A program made the translations under genes and the position numbers. DNA of 33,754 nt. Source: a bacterium. GTDB taxonomy: Bacteria; UBP14; UBA6098; B30-G16. Below the pieces are notes generated by a model. That model was not told the DNA's origin. It saw nothing but the letters and a program-made list of their open reading frames with translations, and did no database searches. The stretch covers positions 1-33,754 of the forward strand of contig JAGGZE010000107.1 of NCBI GenBank assembly GCA_021162205.1, given 5' to 3'. Positions 1 to 8,500 of this stretch are shown here, in pieces (positions within the stretch are counted from its first letter, which is position 1; every line of letters starts with the position of its first letter).

Positions 1-276
1 CCCACACTTTTCCAGAACAGTCCGAACCCATTCAATGCAGCTACCGATATCGAGTTCTCGATTCCACAGAGTGAAAATGTTAAACTCGTTGTAACCGATG
101 TGCTTGGCAAACGCGTGAAAACTCTTTACAATGGCACTATGGCTCAGGGTAATCATTCTATCCGCTGGGATAGCAAAGATGAAAAGGGCAATATTGTATC
201 GAGTGGTGTCTATTTCTACAAACTTACTGTCGGCGATAATTTTGTCGATAAGAAAAAGATGACACTTATAAAATAA
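1..276 (+). CDS. 3' end of a secreted protein with FlgD-like / T9SS-type C-terminal sorting domain (5' truncated)
   Basis: The reading frame is open from base 1 to a TAA at 274-276 and encodes the last 91 residues of a larger protein that starts outside the window. It begins with a SPNPFN motif, continues with VTDVLGKRVKTL, then an HSIRWDSKD strand and SGVYFYKL, and ends in KKKMTLIK. This order is the classical FlgD-like Ig fold used as a C-terminal sorting domain in type IX secretion cargo (TIGR04183-like). The parent protein is therefore probably exported and attached to, or released from, the cell surface; its catalytic or adhesive part cannot be seen. A strong terminator lies 31 bases downstream, so this gene ends its transcript. 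It is a different subtype from the gliding-type C-terminal domains of the two giant proteins further right. Domain identity is confident; the function of the full protein is unknown. Confidence 0.88.
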   Translation, partial: PTLFQNSPNPFNAATDIEFSIPQSENVKLVVTDVLGKRVKTLYNGTMAQGNHSIRWDSKDEKGNIVSSGVYFYKLTVGDNFVDKKKMTLIK

Positions 277-307
277 GAAGTTATCTCCGTTTGAGTTAAT
301 GGTTGGG

Positions 308-341
308 AAACCGTCCGCTGAAAAGTGGGCGGTTTCTTTTT
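308..341 (+). terminator. Rho-independent terminator
   Basis: An 11-pair stem (308-318 with 325-335, two G-T wobbles) closes a TGAAAA loop and is followed by CTTTTT. It sits 31 bases after the stop of the truncated gene at 1-276 and probably ends its transcript. Confidence 0.88.
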
Positions 342-363
342 GAGCCATTCGGCTCTCTTCTTT

Positions 364-641
364 GTGCAACTTTTTTCTTAATCACGATAAAATCGGGGGA
401 CTGCTGATGGAATCAGCAATTCATTGTCGCCGAACCCCTCGGTTCTTTTTAAATGGTGAAAAGTTATTTGATTAATCTGGAGTTGCAGGGAATTGTTCCG
501 CTTTTGTGGAACAAGGTCCCGACTTCATCGGGATTCAGAAAAACGCAATGCGAAGAAAACAGGCGAATGCCTGGTCGCCGGGAAATTTTGATTGAGATAG
601 TGCAACAATGAATGACAACTTGGTTGTCAGAAAAGTTGCAC
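364..641. repeat. MITE-like intergenic element with 11-bp terminal inverted repeats
   Basis: GTGCAACTTTT at 364-374 is repeated as its perfect inverse AAAAGTTGCAC at 631-641. The roughly 256 bases between are packed with small hairpins: 403-417 (GCTGAT/ATCAGC), 432-445 (GAACC/GGTTC followed by TTTTT), 495-512 (GTTCC/GGAAC), 518-532 (CCCGA/TCGGG), 560-573 (CAGGC/GCCTG) and 613-629 (TGACAAC/GTTGTCA, nested inside TGCAAC/GTTGCA at 601-640). No convincing gene lies here and no clear target-site duplication was found. The form fits a non-autonomous miniature element or a structured intergenic repeat. It fills the gap between the terminator at 308-341 and the deoC terminators. Confidence 0.5.
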
Positions 642-644
642 GAT

Positions 645-684
645 AAAAACACCCGAAGGGGTGTAAAAACACCCGAAGAGGTGT
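645..684 (-). terminator. Two tandem intrinsic terminators downstream of deoC
   Basis: A 20-base unit occurs twice (645-664 and 665-684) with one difference. Read on the - strand each unit is an ACACC...GGGTGT stem closed by a CTTC/TTCG-type tetraloop and followed by a T run. The first starts only two bases after the deoC stop, so the pair very likely terminates the nadC-deoC transcript. The one mismatch weakens the deoC-proximal copy (669-684), and the perfect copy (649-664) acts as back-up. Confidence 0.85.
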
Positions 685-685
685 G

Positions 686-1513
686 TTAGCCTTTGACAAT
701 AGCTATTCCCGCAGATGCTCCGATTCTTGTAGCACCGGCTTTAATCATTTCGAGAGCTGTTTCATAATCGTGGATACCGCCGGATGCTTTGATTTGGAGA
801 TCGCCATCGACGACAGCTTTCATAAGTCTGACATCGTCGACAGTCGCTCCACCGCTGGAGAAACCTGTCGATGTCTTAACAAAATGTGCACCTGCTTCTT
901 TTGCTATCGTGCAAGCTTCGACCTTTTCCTCATCGGTCAAAAGTGCGGTCTCGATTATAACCTTTACAGTGTTCGGTGCAACAGCATCGACAACAGATTT
1001 AGTATCCTCGAAAACATATTTAAGATTGTCCGATTTCAATGCGCCGATATTGATTACCATATCGAATTCATCGGCGCCATTTTGCAATGCCTGTTTAGCT
1101 TCGAATACTTTGATTTCTTCCGGAGTCGCACCCAGAGGGAATCCAATAACCGTAGCGATTTTGACATCGGTATTTTCCAAAAGCTCATGGCAAAGTGGCA
1201 CCCAGTATGGATTCACACATACCGATGCAAAATGATATTCTTTCGCTTCACTGCAAAGTTTTCGGATGTCGCTTTCGGTAACATTGGCTTTGAGCAGTGT
1301 ATGGTCGATGAATTTTGCGATTTCCTTATTAGTTGGAAATATGCCCAATGATGAACTAATTCGCGATGCCCCTGCATCGATTATAGCTTGTGTCCCCTGC
1401 GGATTCTGAACGATACATTCCTCACAGCCGAGACAAATACCATCGCATCGCTGAAGGTTCAATTCCTTCATAACAGTTTCATAAACTTCACGCACTATTT
1501 CTTCACGCTCCAT
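686..1513 (-). CDS. deoC: Deoxyribose-phosphate aldolase with cysteine-rich N-terminal extension
   Basis: The 275-residue product is a class I DeoC, which cleaves 2-deoxyribose 5-phosphate to glyceraldehyde 3-phosphate and acetaldehyde in deoxynucleoside breakdown. The TIM-barrel signatures are clear: IDHTLL (69-74), a DEFDMV segment (148-153) holding the catalytic aspartate, the Schiff-base lysine K213 in VKTSTGF, and K242 in IKASGGI. The first 60 residues are an extension before the barrel and carry four closely spaced cysteines, C23, C27, C30 and C33 (C-x3-C-x2-C-x2-C), which could bind a metal or Fe-S cluster; typical DeoC proteins are about 220-260 residues. The ATG at 1513 is preceded by AGGGGTG at a good distance, supporting this long start. 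It lies 54 bases after nadC on the same strand and is probably cotranscribed with it. Function is confident; the role of the extension is unknown. Confidence 0.95.
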   Translation of the reverse strand: MEREEIVREVYETVMKELNLQRCDGICLGCEECIVQNPQGTQAIIDAGASRISSSLGIFPTNKEIAKFIDHTLLKANVTESDIRKLCSEAKEYHFASVCVNPYWVPLCHELLENTDVKIATVIGFPLGATPEEIKVFEAKQALQNGADEFDMVINIGALKSDNLKYVFEDTKSVVDAVAPNTVKVIIETALLTDEEKVEACTIAKEAGAHFVKTSTGFSSGGATVDDVRLMKAVVDGDLQIKASGGIHDYETALEMIKAGATRIGASAGIAIVKG

Positions 1514-1529
1514 TTTTCACCCCTGATGT

Positions 1530-1551
1530 AAGTTTTATCGAGAGAAAACTT
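1530..1551 (-). promoter_or_regulatory. Inverted repeat just upstream of deoC
   Basis: A perfect 7-base inverted repeat (AAGTTTT at 1530-1536, AAAACTT at 1545-1551) with an 8-base spacer lies 16 bases before the deoC start codon, in the nadC-deoC gap. It could be an operator or a 5' mRNA hairpin. No regulator is visible in the window, so its role is a guess. Confidence 0.3.
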
Positions 1552-1567
1552 CCTCGTTTTAGTTAAT

Positions 1568-2422
1568 TTAATATTTTTTTATTTCGATATCAAGCGATAA
1601 ATCGAGTTGTGGTGCGGAATGTGTAATCGCACCCATCGAAATAAATTCCACGCATGTTTCAGCGTATTCGACAGCATTTTCGATTGTGATACCACCGCTG
1701 CATTCGAATGGAATTTCCGAATCCATTTCTTTTCGGATTTTTATAGCTCGGACCACATTCTCGCAAGTGAAATTATCGAGCATAATTCTATCGACAGGAT
1801 ATTTCAAAATAATTTCGAGTTGGTCGAGATTTGTAATTTCGATTTCCACAGGAACAGCGGGTTTTTGCGAACGGTATAGTTTTCTCATTACATTTTCGAT
1901 TCCGCCAGCCGCTGCAATATGATTGTCCTTGATGAGTATCATATCGTAAAGTCCGAACCTATGATTTTGTCCGCCGCCACATTTCACGGCATATTTTTCC
2001 GCGAAACGAAGTCCTGGTGTGGTTTTTCGAGTATCGAGAATTTTCGTGCCATAATTCTCAGTTTCCTCGACAATTTTCCCTGTTAGCGATGCAATTCCAG
2101 ATAAATGTCCTAAAAAATTCAAAGCTGTTCTCTCCGCAGATAGCACCGATACAGCATTGCCCGATATTTCGACAATGATATCGCCTTTTTTAATTTTATC
2201 ACAATCGGAATAAAATAAATTGAATTTTGTTTCATCATCGATTAGTTTAAATGCCATCTCGGCAAAATCCAATCCACAAATAATTCCGTTTTCCTTAGCG
2301 ATAATTTTGCCTTCTGCTTTGCAACCTGGAGTCAAAACCGAGAAACTTGTGATATCTCCCTCGCCGATATCGCATTTAAGTTCCGCTTCGACAATTTCTC
2401 TAATATATTCGGGTGTAATCAT
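1568..2422 (-). CDS. nadC: Quinolinate phosphoribosyltransferase (nicotinate-nucleotide pyrophosphorylase)
   Basis: The product (284 residues from the chosen start) converts quinolinate and PRPP to nicotinate mononucleotide, CO2 and pyrophosphate in de novo NAD synthesis. The family motifs appear in order: GDITS near the N-terminus, ERTALNFLGHLSG, LDTRKTTPGLR, KYAVKCGGGQNHR, DMILIKDNHI, the PVEIEITNLDQL strand, IMLDN, ECSGGI, and the terminal FISMGAITHSAPQLDLSLD. The frame also opens upstream at a TTG (2455), giving 11 more residues. The ATG at 2422 is preferred because it is the first ATG and gives the usual length; neither start has a strong Shine-Dalgarno sequence. Neither nadA nor nadB is in the window. 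deoC follows on the same strand, and the 5' side faces the divergent giant gene at 2598. Function is confident. Confidence 0.95.
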   Translation of the reverse strand: MITPEYIREIVEAELKCDIGEGDITSFSVLTPGCKAEGKIIAKENGIICGLDFAEMAFKLIDDETKFNLFYSDCDKIKKGDIIVEISGNAVSVLSAERTALNFLGHLSGIASLTGKIVEETENYGTKILDTRKTTPGLRFAEKYAVKCGGGQNHRFGLYDMILIKDNHIAAAGGIENVMRKLYRSQKPAVPVEIEITNLDQLEIILKYPVDRIMLDNFTCENVVRAIKIRKEMDSEIPFECSGGITIENAVEYAETCVEFISMGAITHSAPQLDLSLDIEIKKY

Positions 2423-2531
2423 ACTTTCAATATATGCTAAAAAATCAAAAACCAAAAATTAAATTTTAATTTCTCGACAAAATCGGGATAAAAAAATACT
2501 TAAATCGGAAAATTTCTTTTTAATTCTTTTC

Positions 2532-2560
2532 TTGACTTAAACTTTTATTATATTTATTAT
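2532..2560 (+). promoter_or_regulatory. Sigma-70-type promoter for the 2598 gene
   Basis: TTGACT (2532-2537) and TATTAT (2555-2560) are separated by exactly 17 bases, in the AT-rich gap between the divergent nadC and the giant gene. The start codon lies 37 bases after the -10 box. This is the best promoter match seen in the window. Confidence 0.72.
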
Positions 2561-2580
2561 ATTGTTTAAACAGTATATAA

Positions 2581-2587
2581 GAGGGGG
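2581..2587 (+). promoter_or_regulatory. G-rich Shine-Dalgarno that fixes the start at 2598
   Basis: GAGGGGG lies 10 bases before the ATG at 2598. The frame is also open from a TTG at 2562, but that codon has no such site and lies within 3 bases of the -10 box, so 2598 is the start. Confidence 0.75.
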
Positions 2588-2597
2588 TAAAAAAATA

Positions 2598-5500
2598 ATG
2601 AGAAGGTTTTTATTTCTGTTAATTCTATTTTCCTTTGTCGGTTTGAATTGGAGTAGCACCGATACTCTAATTCCTGACAAGCATTTGTCGCAAAATCCAA
2701 AAATGTTTGTTCCCGATGCAAATTATAAACGACCGCCGACACTGAGCGATTTATTGATGTATGCGATGAAACACAAACTCCATAAGACTCCACTTCTTCC
2801 ACCGAGACATTTATCGCCGGGTATCGAAAAATATTTTGGGGCACTTCCTGTTTCCATATTATCTGCGATTAGCGAAAATGAAACTAATCCACCTGTGAAA
2901 CATTTTCGTTCTGCACCGACATCTTCATTCGAGACAATGGACTATGGCGGTTTCGATGCCTCGGATATTTTAGCATCGCTACCAGCTACCGATGGTCAAT
3001 TTCAACCATCGATTGCAACAGATGATTCGGGAAATGTTTTCGCTACATGGACAGAAGAAATCAGCTCTAATAACTGGGCTATTAAAGCATCGAGGTCCAC
3101 AGATGGTGGATACACCTGGGAGAGTGCTATTACTGTCGATGGTTCGGGATGGAATATGATGCCGCAAATCGCTGCTTTCACTATGGGTGCATATACCAGA
3201 ACTCACATAACATATCAGAAAGTTGAAAGACATATCTATGATATATATGACACCACCGGCACATATCTCGGTCAGGACACGACTTATGAGGGCGATATTT
3301 ATTATTCCCGCTCGAATAATACGGGTGCGTCTTATTCTACTCATTTCGCTATTGCGAATTCAGATATCGATTTGATTATTTTGCATTTCAATTTCGATGA
3401 AAGTTACCCCGATATCGCTGTCGATGATGCCAACGATGTTATTATAGCTTATGATTCTCAGGCAAGTGAAGGATATTTACTTTCGATTGCAACCTGGATT
3501 TTATATATCATTATAACAGGTGGACTTCCGCCTTTCTGGTGGGAATACACCTGGTATATTATCGATTATAAAACATCGACAAATGGTGGAGGAACCTGGA
3601 GTTCGGAGAAACAACTTGTCAACGATTGGTTTGTCGATAGATGGTATCCCGCTATAGATGTATCGGGAACGGGAGTATCGGCAAAAATGTTTGGCACTTA
3701 TGCTGAATCGGGGTTTTTATCGTTAATGAGCGCTACTACCGCAATGAAAGAAGTTACCAACCCATTTTATTCCCCATCGGTTGGCGATGAGGTATTTGTT
3801 GGAGATGGCTATTGTGTTCCAGGTGGTCTTAAAATAGGTAACGATGGCAATCCCTGTTCTGCTATCACCGATGATTTCTCTTGGGATGATTACGATGTCT
3901 ATTATACATATTCCACCGATGGCGGTTCATCGTTTATCACACCGATTGCAATAGATATCGGATATCATGATTCTTACGAACCTCGTCTCGCTCTCGATGA
4001 TGCCGATAACCCATTTATAGCATGGACAGATGCCCGCGAGGGAAACTATGATATTTTTTGTGTATGGTCTGAAGATGGTGGCGTAACACTCAGAGACGAC
4101 CAGCACAGAGTTAATCAAGATACTTGGAGCGATGACCAATATTGGCCCGGTGTTTCGTTATTTTTATCCGATTGTTTTAGAAGACTCGATATCGACTGGG
4201 ATGACACCAGATACGACCCCGATGGCGATATTTATTATAACCATGTTACCTGGTGGCGAACAAATTTGAATATCCGAATTCACGATACTCTCGCAAATCC
4301 TATGGGCGGAACTGTTACTTTGCAATACACATCGTTCGGAATGCCTATTAGCAGACAAATCGGCGAGGGCGATTGGATTGTCTATCACGACCCATTCACT
4401 AACATAACCGTCGATGGTGTTTCGAGCGGTTCGAACGCTACTGAAAGATGGGTTCTAAATGAAGCTCTCACAGATACGACAATTACAGTAACTTCACCGT
4501 GTAATAACGATACATTGATTTATTATAACCAATATTATACGACATTCACGGTTACTAAGGGCAATCCGCCAGCTTGCACTCATACTCCTCCGCCAGGGAT
4601 TAATTTTACATTTCAGTATTTCACAGGAGTCGAATTCGGTGCGACCGATTATACTCATTGGTCAAATGTTCACGGGATATATAGCTATACTGCAACTGTC
4701 GTCATCACTCCATCGGTCGAGCGATGGCATTGTCCTGAACCGAGCGGTTATGTGATGAGCACTACTATCGCACCGACTTTTTATCATCAGTGGAATTCTA
4801 ATTTTGAAACACCCGATAAGCAAAATCCATCGTCGGGCGAATGCGCTTGCACACATACTGTTCCATCGTTTGCATTGATTCAGCGCTATGTCGATGGCGG
4901 AAATATCGGTGGTGCAACAGATTTGACATCGTGGACCGACTGTGGAAGTATTTATGAATACGAAAACCCGAAAGTGATAACTACTCAGCAAAGATGGTTG
5001 ATTACATCCGACGAATCCGCTGTTGTTGATGGTATCGGTCCATATCAACCACCTGTCTATCATCAATGGAAACCGAGCATTGTGTTAATCGGTCCATCGG
5101 ACAGCAATACAACTTGTGCGGAAAGTTATTGGAACGGCGGAGTCGAGTATTACGAAACGGATTTGTGGGGAACATACTATCCTTGGGTCGATTGTGCCAG
5201 TCGTCTGAAAATGTGTGATTTCACAACACTCGGATGGGTTGCTCGTGACCCGACCGAATTTCCCTGCGTTACATCGGCATTTATGGCGAGTATCAGATAT
5301 GGCAATGTCGTAGCGGTTACATTGCGCAACGATTTCGGATATGGTTTTGTTATTGCCGATGGCGATACATATTCATCACCTGCTGTTATCGGCTGGGCAC
5401 CTGCATCCGACCATACTATCACCGCTGTTACTCCGCAGGAATTCGGTGCGACTCGATATGTATGGGACCACTGGGATGATGGTGGCGGAGTTTCACATAT

Positions 5501-8500
5501 GGTTACCGTGATTTCCGATACAGAATTCGTGGCATTTTTCAACAGGCAGTTCGAACTCGATGTAATATCGGATTACGATTCCCCATGGGGCGATGGTTGG
5601 TATGATGAAGGAATCGAGGCAGAATTCGGTGTCGATAATTACGATTCTGTCGGTGGAATTAGATATATTTTCACTGGCTGGACTGGAACAGGCACCGGAA
5701 GTTATACCGGCACAGACACTTGCGATACGGTTATTATGGCTAATCCGATTATCGAGGAAGCTCACTGGGATGTTCAGTATAAGTTGAATCTGACATATAC
5801 AGGAACACCGATACCGCCGACACAGACAGGTTCGGGCTGGTATGATGCTGGCACTATGGCGGACATCTCGACAGATTCCATTCTCGGTGATGAAGGCACG
5901 GATACCGACTCGGTAAGATATGTATTCGACCACTGGCAGTCTATACCAGATGGTGCGGTTATCGGTTGTCCAAACTGTGCAAATACGCAAGTATTTATGG
6001 ACCAGCCATATAATTTGACAGCGGTCTATTTCACTCAATATAGATTTTGGGTCGATAACGATACATTCTCGGATACACTCGGCGCGCCGAATCCATCGGT
6101 CGGTGCACATTGGGTAACTTTTGGCGATTCGATTGCCGCTTATGTTATTTCACCTTATGATGGAATGTATTGCACTGGATACGATGGTGCAGGTTCGGTC
6201 GACCCGATTGGATATACCGATTCAATCGTATTTGTCATCGATGAACCATCGTCTATAAATTGGCATTGGGGAGACCAATATATTCTCGAGATTCACGCAG
6301 TCCTCGATGGTGTTGGCGGATATTCCGACTGGCTAATCACTCATCCATCGATGGGAGCATCGCCGATTGCTGGAAGCACTTATGTTACTCCCGGTGCCGA
6401 TGCCACAGTGAAACTTGCAAATACGATTTATAGTTTTCTCGGTCCGGGATGGCGCGATACTTGTTATGAATGGAGTGCCGAGGGTGCTCCTTGCGGTCCA
6501 TTGGATTCTTGCTGGGGAACTGGCGATTCCGTAACATTTGCTATGACAGAAAATACACTTTGGATTTGGCACTTCAAGCAGCAGGTTCAATTCACAATTA
6601 AATGCACGACTTCGACCGGCGGCGGATGCGGATACGATTCACCGAACCCGCCTTATGGCACGCTTTGGGTAGATTATATGTCCGACATAACCACTCATGT
6701 GGACTCTATCGACGGTTCTATGTATTGTGTAGGATATTACAGCACCTGGGGACCGGGTTACAATTATAATCCGACCTTTACAGTCAGCGGTCCATCTTGG
6801 CTCGCATGGCGATGGTATGACATTTCCGATATCGAAAGTCTTACAGTAATCTCGGAACATGGGCAATGGGGTTGTATTCCACCTGCAGGAGTTACTTATC
6901 TTCCGATCGGTGAGGTAGTCGATGTTCAGGCACCTTATATAGATGAACCCGAAACGCTCGATGGCACGAGGTTTATATGCACTGGCTGGACTGGAACAGG
7001 TTGTATACCAGCATCGGGAACAACGAATTACATTCCCGGTGGAGTTACGATTACGGAATCCGGCACAGTTACCTGGAATTGGCGCACCGAACATCGAGTT
7101 ACGATAAACAGCGATTACGATTCACCTGTTCCCGACACGGGTGACCATTGGTATCCCGAGGGTGCAGTATCGACCTGTTCGCTCACGACTATTACAGATA
7201 CCACCGATACAGGCACAACTGTGTATTGCACCGGTTGGCATCCCGATTTTCCCGGCGATACCTGTCTCGACCTCGGAATGATGGACACGACGAGTAATGG
7301 ACCGCTCTCATTCACTGTGAACTGTCCTGTTACTATAACCTGGAAATGGTGCGATTTTCTTGCTCCACTAATTGTGATTTCAGACCACGATTCACCGATA
7401 CCTGCACCGGATACAAGTTGGTGGATACCTGGAACGGAAATTACTGCATTCGTTACAAGTCCCGCAGATATCGATACCGATTACGGCGAGAGATGGGTTT
7501 GCACCGGCTGGACTGGAACAGGCGATGTTGTCCCTGCATCTGGAACAGGGACAGCTGTTACATTTACAATAGATGATACATCGACGATTACATGGAATTG
7601 GGGACAGCAATATAGATTGCATCTTACGACAAATACATATCCAACTGTAGTTTATGGAATGCCATCTCCGACAGTCGGCGATTACTGGTTCGATGTCGGC
7701 GATTCACAATATTGCAATACGAGGCCGACCGATTTGGATTCATTGGGTGATACTGTTTATTGTGTAGGTATTCACGGAACGGGCTGTGTGCCACTCGAAT
7801 GGCCTATGGTGGAAATTTGGATTCACATTACCGAGCCTGGAACACTTTCCTGGCAATGGTATCCGAGTGATACTGTTACAAGTTTAACTATTTATTCGGA
7901 TTATGACAGTCCGTTTCCATATGGTGTATCTTACTGGTTGCTCGGCGATACTGTCGATGCGGTTGTCGATGATTCGGTAATTGTCGGTCCAGATGTTATA
8001 AGTTGTATTGGCTGGCATGGCACAGGCGATTCACTGCCGACATTCGGCGATTCTACTCATGCTGTATTCACAATATGGACCGCTTGCACATTGACATGGG
8101 ATTGGTCCACTGTTTATCATTTCACTGTGAGCAATCCAACTGGATACGATACTCCACATCCACCTGTGGGCGATTATATTTATCCTGCTGGAAGTTATGT
8201 TTCCGGCTATGTCGAAGAACCTGTGTTTATAGATGCATTCTTGGATACGCATTGGTGTATCGGATATTATGGAACAGGTGATTTGGATTCGGTTTCACCT
8301 CAGACAGATTTCAATTTCTCGATTACGGAGAACTCGTCTATTCAATGGCGATGGGCTGATACTGTGGTTCATCTCGATGTGTATTCCGATTATGGCTCAC
8401 CGCATCCTTATGGGACGACATACTGGATACCTTCGACGAGTGTTCACGCCGATGTCGATGCGAATGTTGAAATCGGTGAGGGAATTCGAGCGAGCTGCAC

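Noticed and set aside
464-652. 62-codon - strand frame in the gap before deoC
   Set aside because: It lies across the hairpins and one terminal repeat of the inverted-repeat element, has no ribosome site and no protein-like pattern.
683-1351. Long + strand frame opposite deoC
   Set aside because: It is the shadow of deoC, whose catalytic motifs are complete on the other strand; the composition is cysteine- and serine-rich nonsense.
2598-4260. Sialidase or other glycosidase assignment for the Asp-box region
   Set aside because: Asp boxes occur in many non-enzymatic propellers, and no arginine triad or catalytic tyrosine/glutamate pattern was identified.
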